A stretch of 64,000 bases of DNA from Runella sp. CRIBMP. GTDB taxonomy: Bacteria > Bacteroidota > Bacteroidia > Cytophagales > Spirosomataceae. Position 1 is the first letter of the stretch; every line of letters starts with the position of its first letter. The notes beneath the pieces were generated by a model that was not told where the DNA came from, did no database searches, and saw only the letters and a program-made list of their open reading frames with translations. A program made the translations under genes and the position numbers. The DNA lies in NCBI RefSeq assembly GCF_009905605.1, contig NZ_JAAAKZ010000011.1, forward strand, positions 124,001 to 188,000. The letters run 5' to 3'. This document shows positions 17,209 through 27,582 of this stretch, piece by piece.

Positions 17209-20200
17209 ATGAAAATGACATTTACATTTAAACCGACATCCTGGCTTTGGGCGCTTTTGTTGCTTTGGTCAACAGGCACTTTTGCGCAGACCGTCAAAGG
17301 TAAGATCATCGATGAAAATCAACAGGGATTGCCAGGTGTCAACGTAGTGGAAAAGGGCACGACCAACGGAACTTCAACCGATGCCAACGGTGCTTTTTCA
17401 ATTAACCTAACCGGAAAAGCACCGATTTTAGTACTATCATTTGTAGGGTACACTCCGCAGGAAATCCCAGTCAATAATCAAACCTCGCTTAATGTCACGA
17501 TGAAGACGGACAACAGACTCCTCAATGAAGTCGTCGTGGTAGGTTACGGCACCCAGAAAAAGAAAGATTTGACCGGCTCCATTGCTTCCGCCGACTTGGT
17601 GGCTTTCAAAGAATCTCCCAATGTCAGTATCTTACAATCGTTGAAGGGGTCGTTGCCGGGTTTGACCATCAGCCAGACCAACCGGGCGGGAGATGAGCCT
17701 TCCATCAATATTCGGGGAACTTCGACACTCAACGGCAATACCTCACCGCTGATCATTGTTGATGGAATTATCTTTAACGGACGCCTTTCTGACATTAACC
17801 CTTCGGATGTGGCAAGTGTGGACGTATTGAAAGACCCGAGCAGCAAGGCGGTATATGGTTCGCAGGCGGCCAATGGTGTAGTGTTGGTAACAACAAAAAC
17901 AGGACGTGCCGCCACAAAGCCAAGCATTACTTATTCAGGAAGTTATGCAGTTTCATCGCCAACAGTTGATGCTAAATTATTACGTAGAGATGCTTTTTTA
18001 GAGAAAATCAGAGACATTAATTATCTGACGGCCTTCACCAAAGAGTCGGGTTATACAGCTCCCAACCCCGCTTGGACATTTGCCAATTCAGAACTCTTCC
18101 CCGTTTCCTTAGCGGGTGTAAACTCCACCAACGATTACGATTGGTATGGCGACCTCACTCAAAATGCTTTAATTACCAATCATAACCTGAGTATTTCGGG
18201 TGGGTCAGACAAGACTAATTATTTTATGTCGGGTGGTTATACCAACGAAAAAGGTTTAATAAAAAACGACGATTACGGTCGTTATACGATGCGTATCAAT
18301 TTAGATACTGAGGTAACGAAATGGCTGACTTTGGGGGCAAATACCTCTGGTTCTTTTACGAATTTCTTCAAAGATGCTCCTGATATGAACTCTATCGTGG
18401 GCACCAACCCATTGGTATTGCCAAGAGATGAAAACGGAAATTATAGAATCAACCCGATTGGCGACTTTCAGGTAAATCCCTTTTTATCGGCCGAAAACGA
18501 CCGCTACGAAGTACAAAGCCGTTTGGTAGGTAATTTTTTCGGGATTGTTCGTATTCCGAGTATTCCGGGTTTTAGCTATCGTTTGAATTTTGGCCATAAT
18601 CTCAAATATTTCAAGAACTATGCGGCAAGTATTTACGGTGCGGGTCAAACGGGGTCAGCTTCTAAAAACGATGCGACACAATATGAGCAAACATTGGATA
18701 ATATCTTCAACTACAAAAAGAGCTTTGGTAAACACAATATTGATGTCACAGCTTTGTACGGTTACAACATCGCTAAGTTTAATAATACGTCTGCTTCGGG
18801 TACCGGTTTTTCGGATCTGAACTTGTCTTATAATAGCTTACAACAAGCTGAAATTCAGAAAATAAGCTCTTCTGCCTGGCAGGAAAACTTGCTGTACCAA
18901 ATGGCAAGTGTAGCCTATAATTACGGCAGCAAATACTTAGTCAAAGCTACGGTTCGTCGGGACGGTTTCAGTGGTTTTTCAGCAAATAACAAAACAGGTA
19001 TTTTCCCTTCTATTGGCCTTGGTTGGGTGCTTTCAGAAGAAAGTTTCTTTAAAGTTCCGGGCATTGACTATCTCAAAATCAGAGGAAGTTACGGAGAAAA
19101 TGGTAACAAAGTAGGGCGATACAGCTCACTGGCAAGAGTGGCTTCGACCGACGATTCAAAATACGTTTTTGGCGACGGTGGTATGACCTCTATCGGTCGG
19201 TCGGTGGCTTCATTGGCCAACGCCGATCTCAAATGGGAACGTACCCGTGGTATCAACATCGGGCTTGATTTTGCCATTTTGAAAAACCTTATTGATGGAA
19301 ATATCGAATATTATAATTCAAATACCAACGACCTGCTATGGCAACAAACGCTTCCACAAACCTCAGGCTTTGCCAATGTATTCACCAACTTGGGCCAAAT
19401 CAACAACACGGGAATTGAGTTTATGCTGCATGGACAGCCCATTAAAACTGGCAATTTTACATGGGATTTGACGGTTAACTTTACCCGCAACCGAAACAAA
19501 GTAGTCACGATTTTGGATGAAGATAAAAACCAAGATGGCGTAGAAGACGACCTCATAGCCAGTGGTTTGTTTATTGGAAAACCTATTGGAACAATTTACG
19601 ACTACAAGACGGCGGGTATTTATCAACTGGCCGACGAAAAATTGGCGGGTTTTCAAGCGGGTACCTATCGCATTGAAGACCTAAACAAGGATGGTAAAAT
19701 TACAGCTGCCGATGACCGTCAGATTTTGGGAAATACCGAACCAGCGTATCTGTTTGGTATTCAAAATACCGTATCCTATAAGCAATTTACATTGCGGGCA
19801 TTTATAAACTCTGTTCAAGGAGGTAAAAGCAGCTACTTGGCAGCAAACGCCCCCGCCGGAAACTATGGTACACCCGGAAATGCCACCAATTCCAACTGGT
19901 TTGATTTTACTGATTTTTGGTCGCCACGCAACCCCAATGGCATACACCCCAATCCGTGGGTACCTACGCCTGCCGGTGGAAGAGAATTTTTCCAGCGCAA
20001 TTTTGTGCGTTTGCAAGACATCTCACTGTCCTACAATCTTACAGACAAAACTGCTAAGAAAATCGGGGCATCCAATGCAAAACTATTTGTAAGTGGTAAA
20101 AACCTACTTACACTTACCAAATGGAAGGGCTGGGATCCGGAAGTGGGCTTAGGTGTAAGTTCTGTCAATGCCTTCCCGGTAATGAAGTCCTATTCTTTTG

Positions 20201-20220
20201 GCGTTGAAATCACATTTTAA
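17209..20220 (+). CDS. SusC-like TonB-dependent outer-membrane transporter
   Basis: 1003 residues. Signal peptide 1-26 (ending TFAQ), a carboxypeptidase-D-like extension (VKGKIIDENQQGLPGVNV...), TonB-box-like region VVVGYGTQKKKDLTGS, plug with IRGTSTLNGNTSPLIIVDG and the classic VDVLKDPSSKAVYGSQAANG, then a 22-strand barrel ending in an aromatic residue (SFGVEITF). It imports oligosaccharides across the outer membrane with the SusD-like lipoprotein encoded 64 bp downstream. A strong PUL marker; its glycan cannot be read from sequence. Confidence 0.96.
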   Translation: MKMTFTFKPTSWLWALLLLWSTGTFAQTVKGKIIDENQQGLPGVNVVEKGTTNGTSTDANGAFSINLTGKAPILVLSFVGYTPQEIPVNNQTSLNVTMKTDNRLLNEVVVVGYGTQKKKDLTGSIASADLVAFKESPNVSILQSLKGSLPGLTISQTNRAGDEPSINIRGTSTLNGNTSPLIIVDGIIFNGRLSDINPSDVASVDVLKDPSSKAVYGSQAANGVVLVTTKTGRAATKPSITYSGSYAVSSPTVDAKLLRRDAFLEKIRDINYLTAFTKESGYTAPNPAWTFANSELFPVSLAGVNSTNDYDWYGDLTQNALITNHNLSISGGSDKTNYFMSGGYTNEKGLIKNDDYGRYTMRINLDTEVTKWLTLGANTSGSFTNFFKDAPDMNSIVGTNPLVLPRDENGNYRINPIGDFQVNPFLSAENDRYEVQSRLVGNFFGIVRIPSIPGFSYRLNFGHNLKYFKNYAASIYGAGQTGSASKNDATQYEQTLDNIFNYKKSFGKHNIDVTALYGYNIAKFNNTSASGTGFSDLNLSYNSLQQAEIQKISSSAWQENLLYQMASVAYNYGSKYLVKATVRRDGFSGFSANNKTGIFPSIGLGWVLSEESFFKVPGIDYLKIRGSYGENGNKVGRYSSLARVASTDDSKYVFGDGGMTSIGRSVASLANADLKWERTRGINIGLDFAILKNLIDGNIEYYNSNTNDLLWQQTLPQTSGFANVFTNLGQINNTGIEFMLHGQPIKTGNFTWDLTVNFTRNRNKVVTILDEDKNQDGVEDDLIASGLFIGKPIGTIYDYKTAGIYQLADEKLAGFQAGTYRIEDLNKDGKITAADDRQILGNTEPAYLFGIQNTVSYKQFTLRAFINSVQGGKSSYLAANAPAGNYGTPGNATNSNWFDFTDFWSPRNPNGIHPNPWVPTPAGGREFFQRNFVRLQDISLSYNLTDKTAKKIGASNAKLFVSGKNLLTLTKWKGWDPEVGLGVSSVNAFPVMKSYSFGVEITF

Positions 20221-20284
20221 AGCCCCTCAAAATCTCCCGATGGGGAAACTTTAATTGATTTAATCAACCAAGATTTTACAAAAA

Positions 20285-21991
20285 ATGAAAAATAACCTAT
20301 TTAAAATACTCCTTTTGGCAGGTGGAGTCCTGCTGAATTCAAGTTGTAACGAAGAAGAGTTTTTGAAAGAAGTACCGTTGGATTTTTACAGTCCCGAAAA
20401 CTCTTTCATTAATGCCGGAAACTTTGAAGCTGCCCTGACCGATTTGTATTCGAGGGTGCGAGCTATTCAAAGCGTGGATGGAGGTGCAAACCTTTATTCA
20501 GAAGTACTCGGTACAGATATTGCATTTAATGCCCGTCTGGACCAGTCTCGATTAGGAAGTTACACCGTTTCGCTTACTCCTCAGGGTGATATTCCACGTC
20601 AACACTGGATTCGTTGGTACAAAATTATTGGCAATGCCAATACTATTATAGCGAGAGCGGCAACATCAAATGTTACAGAAGCACAAAAGAAACAATTTGC
20701 CGCCGAGGCTAAACTTTTCAGGGCTTTTGCCTATCATAAGTTGGTACATTTGTATGGTGGTGTGCCGTTGATATTGGAAGAAGTAAATACGCCAAGAACC
20801 AATTTTACGAGGGCTTCGAAAGACGATGTGTTGAAGCAAATTATTGCCGATGCTACGGAGGCTGCCGCAAACTTACCCAATGTAGATGCTGTAAAAGATG
20901 GCAAATTGAGCAAAGCCGTAGCCAACCACCTTTTGGCCGAAACCTACATTGCGGTCAAAGACTACGATAAAGCCATTGCAGCAGCTACCGAAGTGATTGA
21001 TAAGTCGAATCTACGACTAATGACTGATCGTTTTGGTAGTCTTAGAACCCAACCAGGCGATGTATTCTATGATTTATTCAGAGTAGGCAATCAAAACCGA
21101 AAGGCGGGAAATATGGAGTCTATTTGGGTAATTCAGTATGAGTTAGATGTAATTGGCGGTGTTTTGACATCATCGGGTAGCCCCATGAATAACCTCGAAC
21201 GAGTGGTAGCCCCAGCGGTTTTTTCTATCTCTGACCCAAGTGGCAGGGCTGCTTTATTAGATAATGCGTCGGCATCAACGCTCAATAGTGGCGGTCGTGG
21301 TGTATCTTTCGTTCGCCCATCTGATTACTGGACTTACGAAATTTGGGGATTAGACCCTAAAAAGGACAATCGTAAATTACCTGCCACGCTTACCGACATC
21401 AGAACATCGCCTTTCAACATTGTGCGTGATTTTGTTTATACCAATCCAGCCTCTCCTAATTTTGTGGGTAAAAGTTTGATTGATTTTCCTGCCCCCAACT
21501 GGATAGCTGCTTCTTGGCGTTGGTATCCGTACCCTTCAAAAGTAACTACCCCCGGGCAACATCCTGCGGGCGTGGTGCAGGATGCTGCCAAATTGACCTT
21601 GAAAACCACGGCCGGACCTACGTTTAGAGATATGTACATGATTCGTTTACCAGAAACAATTTTGTTGAGGGCCGAAGCTCAGCTTCTAAAAGGAAATGCT
21701 ACTGCTGCCGCCGCTGATATTAATTTGGTTCGCAACCGTGCAAAAGCAACGCCCGTAACAGCCGCCGAAGTTACACTGGATTATATTTTGGACGAAAGAG
21801 CCCGTGAACTGATCTTTGAAGAAGACCGTCGCGTGACGCTTTCCAGAATGGGTAAATTGGTGGAAAGAGTTAAAAAATACAATCCACTCAATGCGCCGAA
21901 TATCCAACCGTTCCACGCCCTGTTTCCGATTCCTTTTTCCGAAATAGAAGCCAACAAAGACGGGAAACTGGAGCAAAACCCAGGGTATTGA
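20285..21991 (+). CDS. RagB/SusD-like glycan-binding lipoprotein
   Basis: 568 residues. Lipoprotein signal with C at about 21 (LLNSSC). N-terminal FLKEVPLDFYSPENSF, the TPR-type helices including AEAKLFRAFAYHKLVHLYGGVPL, and the C-terminal DERARELIFEEDRR are SusD hallmarks. It caps the SusC barrel at the cell surface and captures the glycan. Its stop is followed within 65 bp by the GH115 gene. Confidence 0.96.
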   Translation: MKNNLFKILLLAGGVLLNSSCNEEEFLKEVPLDFYSPENSFINAGNFEAALTDLYSRVRAIQSVDGGANLYSEVLGTDIAFNARLDQSRLGSYTVSLTPQGDIPRQHWIRWYKIIGNANTIIARAATSNVTEAQKKQFAAEAKLFRAFAYHKLVHLYGGVPLILEEVNTPRTNFTRASKDDVLKQIIADATEAAANLPNVDAVKDGKLSKAVANHLLAETYIAVKDYDKAIAAATEVIDKSNLRLMTDRFGSLRTQPGDVFYDLFRVGNQNRKAGNMESIWVIQYELDVIGGVLTSSGSPMNNLERVVAPAVFSISDPSGRAALLDNASASTLNSGGRGVSFVRPSDYWTYEIWGLDPKKDNRKLPATLTDIRTSPFNIVRDFVYTNPASPNFVGKSLIDFPAPNWIAASWRWYPYPSKVTTPGQHPAGVVQDAAKLTLKTTAGPTFRDMYMIRLPETILLRAEAQLLKGNATAAAADINLVRNRAKATPVTAAEVTLDYILDERARELIFEEDRRVTLSRMGKLVERVKKYNPLNAPNIQPFHALFPIPFSEIEANKDGKLEQNPGY

Positions 21992-22055
21992 TTTGTACTG
22001 TGCCCAAAAGGGTCCATACCGACTGTTGGCCCTTTTAATTCAAACACGTTGTACC

Positions 22056-24119
22056 ATGAGAATGTATTTATTTCTTATCCATTTGCTGGTGTCCCTCCAA
22101 GTGACGGGACAGCAGGTCCTCCCTTTTATTCTGGTAAATCAAACACAGAAAGCGGTAATTGTCTTGCCGAAAACGGAACTGGAATCGGTGCAATTGGCCG
22201 TAAAAGATTTGGTGAGCGATGTACAGAAAATTACGGGAAAAACGCTTGAAATCGCTACCGCAAAAGTACCCGGACGGCAGGCTGTATTTATAGAAACCCA
22301 GCAGAACACGGACGCTGAAAACTATCGAATTCAAACCAAAAACGGAAACCTTTACATTTCAGGCAGTAATGCGTTGGGGACAATAAGCGGCATTTATTAT
22401 TTTACAGAAAAGTATCTGGGCGTTGACCCGATGTATTTTTGGAACAACCGGGAACCAGCAAAACAACGCGTTTTAGCCTGGCAGGAGATTGATGTACAAT
22501 CTCAGACGCCTACATTTAAATACCGCGGTTGGTTCATTAATGATGAAGACTTACTAACAGAATGGCAGGAAAGTAACGGAAAACGTACTATTGATTATCC
22601 CTATTACCAACAGGTTGTTTCACCCAAAACAATGGCAAAGGTGTGTGAAACCGCTTTGCGACTGCGCTTCAATTTGATCATTCCTGCCAGTTTTATTGAT
22701 ATTCGTAATCCTGCCGAAGCCGCTTTGGTGCAGGAAGCGACCCGTCGGGGGCTGTTTGTTTCGATGCACCACGTTGAACCAATGGGAGTCAGTGCCTTTT
22801 CGTATTTTAATTATTGGAAGGAAAAAGAGGGTACGAAACCTGGCGTCGGACCACCACTTTTTTCGTATTTCAGTAATAAAGAAAAGGTAGAAGAAGTTTG
22901 GGAACTGTATGCTAAAGAGTGGGCAAAATACCCGAATCTCATTTGGCAGATCGGTTTGCGTGGCATAGCTGACCGCCCCATGTGGTTGGCTGATCCAAAC
23001 ACGCCCCAAACGGATGCCGATCGCGGCAAATTGATTTCGGAAGCAATGGCATTTCAGATGCAATTGATAAAAGAAGTGGACAAACGACCCAATCCGCCCG
23101 TCACCACCACCCTTTGGGCAGAAGGCTCGACATTAAATCAGGCAGGATACCTCCAAATCCCTGAAAACGTTACCATCGTTTTTGCAGATAATTCACCGGG
23201 TTGGCGCTGGCAGGCAGATTTTTTTCAAACCAAGCGTTCTCCAAAGAACAGTTACGGTGTCTATTATCACCATCAATTATGGGGTTCGGGTCCGCATTTA
23301 GTGCCGATCGTATCACCTGCGCAAACGCACAAGGTTTTATCGCAGGCCATTGAAAAAGGCGATACGACCTACTGCATTATGAATGTATCGAATGTACGGG
23401 AATTTTCGTTGGGGATTGCGGCTTCTGCTGCCATGCTTGTAGATTTCAAAAACTTCAGTGTACAAGCGTTTAATGCTCAATGGTTTAAAGAGCGATTCGG
23501 CAATTCTTCAAAGCCGGCCCAACAGGTTTATCAGGCCTATTTTGAAAGCTTTGAGGTAAATGACAAAACTGGAACGCCCATCTTAATGGATGGTCAGATC
23601 AATGGTTTAGCTGCCGGAATTTTGAGTGAATTAAAGTGGCAATTGACAGATTCTGTACAGTATCAGGCCTTATTAAAAAAGAAACACCAAGAAACGGATG
23701 AAAGTAAATGGATAAAATCTGCCATTGGCGATATGCTGTCGGGTAATTTGACCAACAAAGAATTATTACAAAGGGTGATCCGTCAGAAAAATGGGTTATT
23801 AAAAGCCGAAAACATGGCGCAGCAAATCGAGAATAACGCGTTTTTCTTGACTGATTTTGCGGCCCATTTAAAGATTATGCTAGGCCTGACTGCGTGGCTT
23901 GAAAACTGCCTTGAAGCCAAAATCGCCGCCGATGAACACAATCTAACAAAGACAAAAATCCACCTGCAAAAAGCATTGGAGTGCTTCTCGGTAATAAGAG
24001 AAGGTCAACGATTGAAAAGTCAGGGTGAAAAATGGCGAAACTGGTACCGAGGAGATAAGAAAATGAATCTGTCGAGTAAAGAAAACCTGACAACATCGGT
24101 TGTAGAAATTTTGAAATAA
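22056..24119 (+). CDS. GH115-like alpha-glucuronidase
   Basis: 687 residues starting at ATG 22056 (MRMYLFLIHL...), with a signal peptide ending near VTGQQ; earlier in-frame codons use TTG and lack a signal. GH115 features include the N-terminal carbohydrate-esterase-like domain (NLYISGSNALGTISGIYYF), KYRGWFINDEDLL at the barrel entrance, and PNLIWQIGLRGIADRPMW. GH115 enzymes remove alpha-1,2-linked (4-O-methyl) glucuronate from xylan or related glycans. This is a shorter form than the 800-900-residue members, so a C-terminal domain is probably missing. Confidence 0.8.
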   Translation: MRMYLFLIHLLVSLQVTGQQVLPFILVNQTQKAVIVLPKTELESVQLAVKDLVSDVQKITGKTLEIATAKVPGRQAVFIETQQNTDAENYRIQTKNGNLYISGSNALGTISGIYYFTEKYLGVDPMYFWNNREPAKQRVLAWQEIDVQSQTPTFKYRGWFINDEDLLTEWQESNGKRTIDYPYYQQVVSPKTMAKVCETALRLRFNLIIPASFIDIRNPAEAALVQEATRRGLFVSMHHVEPMGVSAFSYFNYWKEKEGTKPGVGPPLFSYFSNKEKVEEVWELYAKEWAKYPNLIWQIGLRGIADRPMWLADPNTPQTDADRGKLISEAMAFQMQLIKEVDKRPNPPVTTTLWAEGSTLNQAGYLQIPENVTIVFADNSPGWRWQADFFQTKRSPKNSYGVYYHHQLWGSGPHLVPIVSPAQTHKVLSQAIEKGDTTYCIMNVSNVREFSLGIAASAAMLVDFKNFSVQAFNAQWFKERFGNSSKPAQQVYQAYFESFEVNDKTGTPILMDGQINGLAAGILSELKWQLTDSVQYQALLKKKHQETDESKWIKSAIGDMLSGNLTNKELLQRVIRQKNGLLKAENMAQQIENNAFFLTDFAAHLKIMLGLTAWLENCLEAKIAADEHNLTKTKIHLQKALECFSVIREGQRLKSQGEKWRNWYRGDKKMNLSSKENLTTSVVEILK

Positions 24120-24122
24120 TCC

Positions 24123-26069
24123 ATGAAACAATCTGCTTATAAATCTCTTTTTTTACTGTTCATTGGCCTATGGCTGAGTGATTTAAAGTCTATTGCCCAA
24201 ACAAAACCCATTGGCACCGAAGCCATTGCTGAACTTGCCGTTGAGCGTGGTTTGAAAGAAATCGACTTGGGTATTTATGGAGGTACGCTCTTTATGCACG
24301 GCTTGAGTGAATTGGCGGTGCTGCAAAAAGACCCCAAAAACCTGAACCGAGCTATTGAGCTGTTTGGTAAATTCAAAACCAAAGAAATCAAAGGACGCGG
24401 GAGTTTTATCAGTTACGAAGCCGGCGGCAGCGGCGTGGCCTATCTAAATTATTTGAAAAAGTCGGACAAACTGAAAGAACAGGCTGAGGAGTATGCCGAC
24501 AAAATGTTCAAAAAACAAAAACGTACTTCCGAAGGATTGATGACCGCCCCGTGGCTCAAAGACAGTCTCGACCAATTCATGATCGATTGTGCCTTTGCCG
24601 TGACCCCTTACATGCTCTACGCTGGTCTGAGCATGAACAGGCCCGAATATCTTGATCTGGCCGTTTTTGAGACCTTAGAAATGTTTAAAATCCTCAAAGA
24701 CCCCAACGGCCTGATTCACCAAGGGCGGGGCTTTCAGGGATTGGGAAAGATTTCGGAAGACAACTGGAGTCGGGGAAATGGCTGGGGCGCTTTTGCATTG
24801 GCGTTTTTGGTACGGGATTTGCCCGATAACCACCCTCGAAAAAAAGAAGTAAACGACCTTGCCAAAAACTTCTTTACGGCCATTTTAAAATATCAAAATC
24901 AGGAAGGTTTGTGGAATCAGGAAATGACCGAACACACCTCTTTTGTCGAAACTTCAGGTAGCGGACTGATGCTCTTTGGATTGGGAATTTGTCTCGAAAA
25001 AGGCATCCTTGATAAAACTTATTTGCCACAATTCATCAAAGGATTGAGCGGTTACACATCTTACATCACGCCCGATGGCTCCATCAGCAACGTTACGATA
25101 GGCTGTTTATGCCCCGGCAAAGGCACAAAAAAGGATTACATCAAACACGCATTGAAACTCAACGATATTCACGCGTTTGGTCCGGTGGTGTTGGCCTTTA
25201 CGCAGGCCGCCAAAATGGGTATCAAAGAAATTACCCCCGCCAAAAGCATAGGCTGTTACGTGACCGATTTTAACAAACCCATGAAACCGCAGGCCTACGT
25301 AAGATACATGCCCGAAGCCAACGAAAATATTTGCTGGGAAAACGACCGCATTGCCTTTCGGGTGTATGGCCCGCCCGTCAAACACCGGGTGAGCAGCGGT
25401 ATTGATATTTGGACCAAATCGGTGGATTATCCCATCATTTCCAAATGGTACAACAACAATAACATGGGCAAATCGTACCACGAAAATCACGGCGAAGGCA
25501 ACGATTTCTACCATGTAGCGTACGGAAGAGGTTTAGGCGGCACGGCTGTTTGGCGCAACAGCAAACCTTTTATCTCTCAGCCTTATGCTACGCACAGAAT
25601 TTTGAAAAATACCGAAGAAGAGATCGCTTTTGAACTCAATTTTGATTCTTGGGACGCAGACGGTATCAAGGTTAGCGAGAAAAAAGTAATCAGTTTGAAA
25701 ATGGGGACGAACTTCTGCAAGGTGGTCAGCACGTTTACCACCAATTCCAAAGAACCTTTAACAATAGCTCTGGGAATTTCATATACCAACAAACCCGAAA
25801 TAATCAGTGACGCAAAAAAAGGCACCCTTACGTTATGGGAAACTTTTCAACTTGAAAACGGTGAGTTAGGTACAACAGTTAGGGTAAACCCTGCTGATTT
25901 TAAAGCATTTGCCGATTACGAAAAAGAAAAATATGTATTGGTAAAAGCTCAATCCGGCCGGCCCATTACCTATTACGTAGGAGCCGGTTGGAGCAAAGCA
26001 CCGCAATTCAAAACGAAACAGGATTGGCTGGAATATGTAAATGCCGAAATTCCAAAAATGAAGTTTTAA
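24123..26069 (+). CDS. GH105-like hydrolase fused to a DUF4861-like domain
   Basis: 648 residues with a signal peptide (about 1-26). Residues 30-370 form an (alpha/alpha)6 barrel of the GH105/GH88 type, with D155 and the WSRGNGWGAF signature (about 215-224), typical of unsaturated rhamnogalacturonyl or glucuronyl hydrolases. From about 375 a beta-rich region reads YVRYMPE, CWENDRIAFRVYGP, SGIDIWTK and YHENHGEGNDFYHV, the pattern of DUF4861, usually a separate protein in uronate PULs. Four bases separate it from the GH115 gene, so the enzymes are co-expressed. Confidence 0.78.
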   Translation: MKQSAYKSLFLLFIGLWLSDLKSIAQTKPIGTEAIAELAVERGLKEIDLGIYGGTLFMHGLSELAVLQKDPKNLNRAIELFGKFKTKEIKGRGSFISYEAGGSGVAYLNYLKKSDKLKEQAEEYADKMFKKQKRTSEGLMTAPWLKDSLDQFMIDCAFAVTPYMLYAGLSMNRPEYLDLAVFETLEMFKILKDPNGLIHQGRGFQGLGKISEDNWSRGNGWGAFALAFLVRDLPDNHPRKKEVNDLAKNFFTAILKYQNQEGLWNQEMTEHTSFVETSGSGLMLFGLGICLEKGILDKTYLPQFIKGLSGYTSYITPDGSISNVTIGCLCPGKGTKKDYIKHALKLNDIHAFGPVVLAFTQAAKMGIKEITPAKSIGCYVTDFNKPMKPQAYVRYMPEANENICWENDRIAFRVYGPPVKHRVSSGIDIWTKSVDYPIISKWYNNNNMGKSYHENHGEGNDFYHVAYGRGLGGTAVWRNSKPFISQPYATHRILKNTEEEIAFELNFDSWDADGIKVSEKKVISLKMGTNFCKVVSTFTTNSKEPLTIALGISYTNKPEIISDAKKGTLTLWETFQLENGELGTTVRVNPADFKAFADYEKEKYVLVKAQSGRPITYYVGAGWSKAPQFKTKQDWLEYVNAEIPKMKF

Positions 26070-26079
26070 AAAGAACAGT

Positions 26080-27579
26080 ATGAAATTTTGCACATCGCTC
26101 ATAGTTAGCTTTTACATTGGTTTATCCTACCCTTTCGCTCAGAAGATCGACACGTCGGCCAACCGGGTAAAGACGGAGTTTACCATTGCGCTGAAACGAA
26201 TTGGGACGCTCAAGTCCAAGAGCACCAACGAGATAAAATCGTCCAATTGGCTGCTGGGCTGCGAAACTCTCGACCGCGACATGACGGACTATGAGCAATA
26301 CAAAGCCTACATCGCGCCCCTGGGTATCAAACGCTTACGGATGCAGGCAGGATGGGCCAAAACCGAAAAAGTAAAAGGAGTATACGATTGGGCTTGGCTG
26401 GATAAAATCATCACCGATGCCGCAGCTCGTGGCTTTGAACCGTGGTTGGAACCAGGCTACGGAAACCCGATCTATCCTGGCGGCGGCGGCGTGAATCTGA
26501 GCGCTGGCATTCCATCTTCCGAAGAAGCCCTGAAGGCTTGGGACAAATGGGTGGAAGCGTTGGTGAATCGTTATAAAGGCCAAGTAAAGGAATGGGAAGT
26601 GTGGAATGAACCCAATTTTGGAGATAATGAAATCAACAAACCCGAAAAAGTAGCCGATCTGAACATTAGAACTGCCGAAATCATCAAACACATTCAGCCC
26701 ACGGCTAAAATCTCGGGCTTAGCCATGGGTCACATTGACCTGAAGTATGCCGATATTTTTTTCAAAACCATCCATGAAAAAGGTAAAATGAACCTGTTTG
26801 ACAACATGACCTACCACGACTACGTCTACAACCCCGATTCCAATTATGGAAAAGTAGGTGAATTGAGAAGGGTTTTGGACAAGTACGCCCCCAACGTAAA
26901 ATTACGTCAGGGCGAAAACGGAGCACCTGCCATCAACGGCGGCGGCCGGGGAGCCTTGGGCGATTATGACTGGACCGAAGCATCGCAGGCAAAATGGGAT
27001 ATCCGTCGAATGTTGGGTGATCTGGGGCACGACATCGAATCAAGTATCTTAGGCATCATTGACATGAATTACGGCGTTATGGCAGGTCCTATAAAACTAC
27101 TGAACGTCAAAGGATTGATTGAGTCAGATTCTACCAAAAGAGCCCTTCGGCCCAAAATGGTCTATTACGCCATGCAAAACGTTGTCTCTGTTTTTGACGA
27201 TCATTTGGTACGCATCAAACACATCGAAGACACTCACAATGTCAATATGAAAATAGGCAGCGACGAAGTACGCTACAACAAAGGCACCGACAGAAGCATT
27301 GCCGTCTATGCCTACGAACATAAAACCACCAAAAAGCAGGTATTCACTATTTGGAACAACGAGTACATTCCAATGAATACCAATACGACCAAAAACATCA
27401 ATTTCACGATCCTGAACGGCAATTTCGACCAACCGGTTTATGTCGATATTCTGACGGGAGGCATTTACGAAATCCCTGAAAATCAGTGGACTAAAAAAGA
27501 AAACAAATACATTTTTAAAAATATTCCCGTTTACGATTCTCCCATTTTGATAGCCGATAAATCGGTTTTAAAATATTGA
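26080..27579 (+). CDS. Secreted clan GH-A glycoside hydrolase (GH39-like), paralogue 1
   Basis: 499 residues with an N-terminal signal peptide (ending YPFAQ). TIM-barrel with acid/base E177 in EWEVWNEPN and the likely nucleophile E279 in LRQGENGAP. YDWAWLDKIITDAAARGFEPWLE and the long barrel resemble GH39 beta-xylosidase-type enzymes; GH39 versus other clan-A families is not certain. It lies 10 bp after the GH105 gene and 3 bp before its paralogue. Confidence 0.72.
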   Translation: MKFCTSLIVSFYIGLSYPFAQKIDTSANRVKTEFTIALKRIGTLKSKSTNEIKSSNWLLGCETLDRDMTDYEQYKAYIAPLGIKRLRMQAGWAKTEKVKGVYDWAWLDKIITDAAARGFEPWLEPGYGNPIYPGGGGVNLSAGIPSSEEALKAWDKWVEALVNRYKGQVKEWEVWNEPNFGDNEINKPEKVADLNIRTAEIIKHIQPTAKISGLAMGHIDLKYADIFFKTIHEKGKMNLFDNMTYHDYVYNPDSNYGKVGELRRVLDKYAPNVKLRQGENGAPAINGGGRGALGDYDWTEASQAKWDIRRMLGDLGHDIESSILGIIDMNYGVMAGPIKLLNVKGLIESDSTKRALRPKMVYYAMQNVVSVFDDHLVRIKHIEDTHNVNMKIGSDEVRYNKGTDRSIAVYAYEHKTTKKQVFTIWNNEYIPMNTNTTKNINFTILNGNFDQPVYVDILTGGIYEIPENQWTKKENKYIFKNIPVYDSPILIADKSVLKY

Positions 27580-27582
27580 AAT

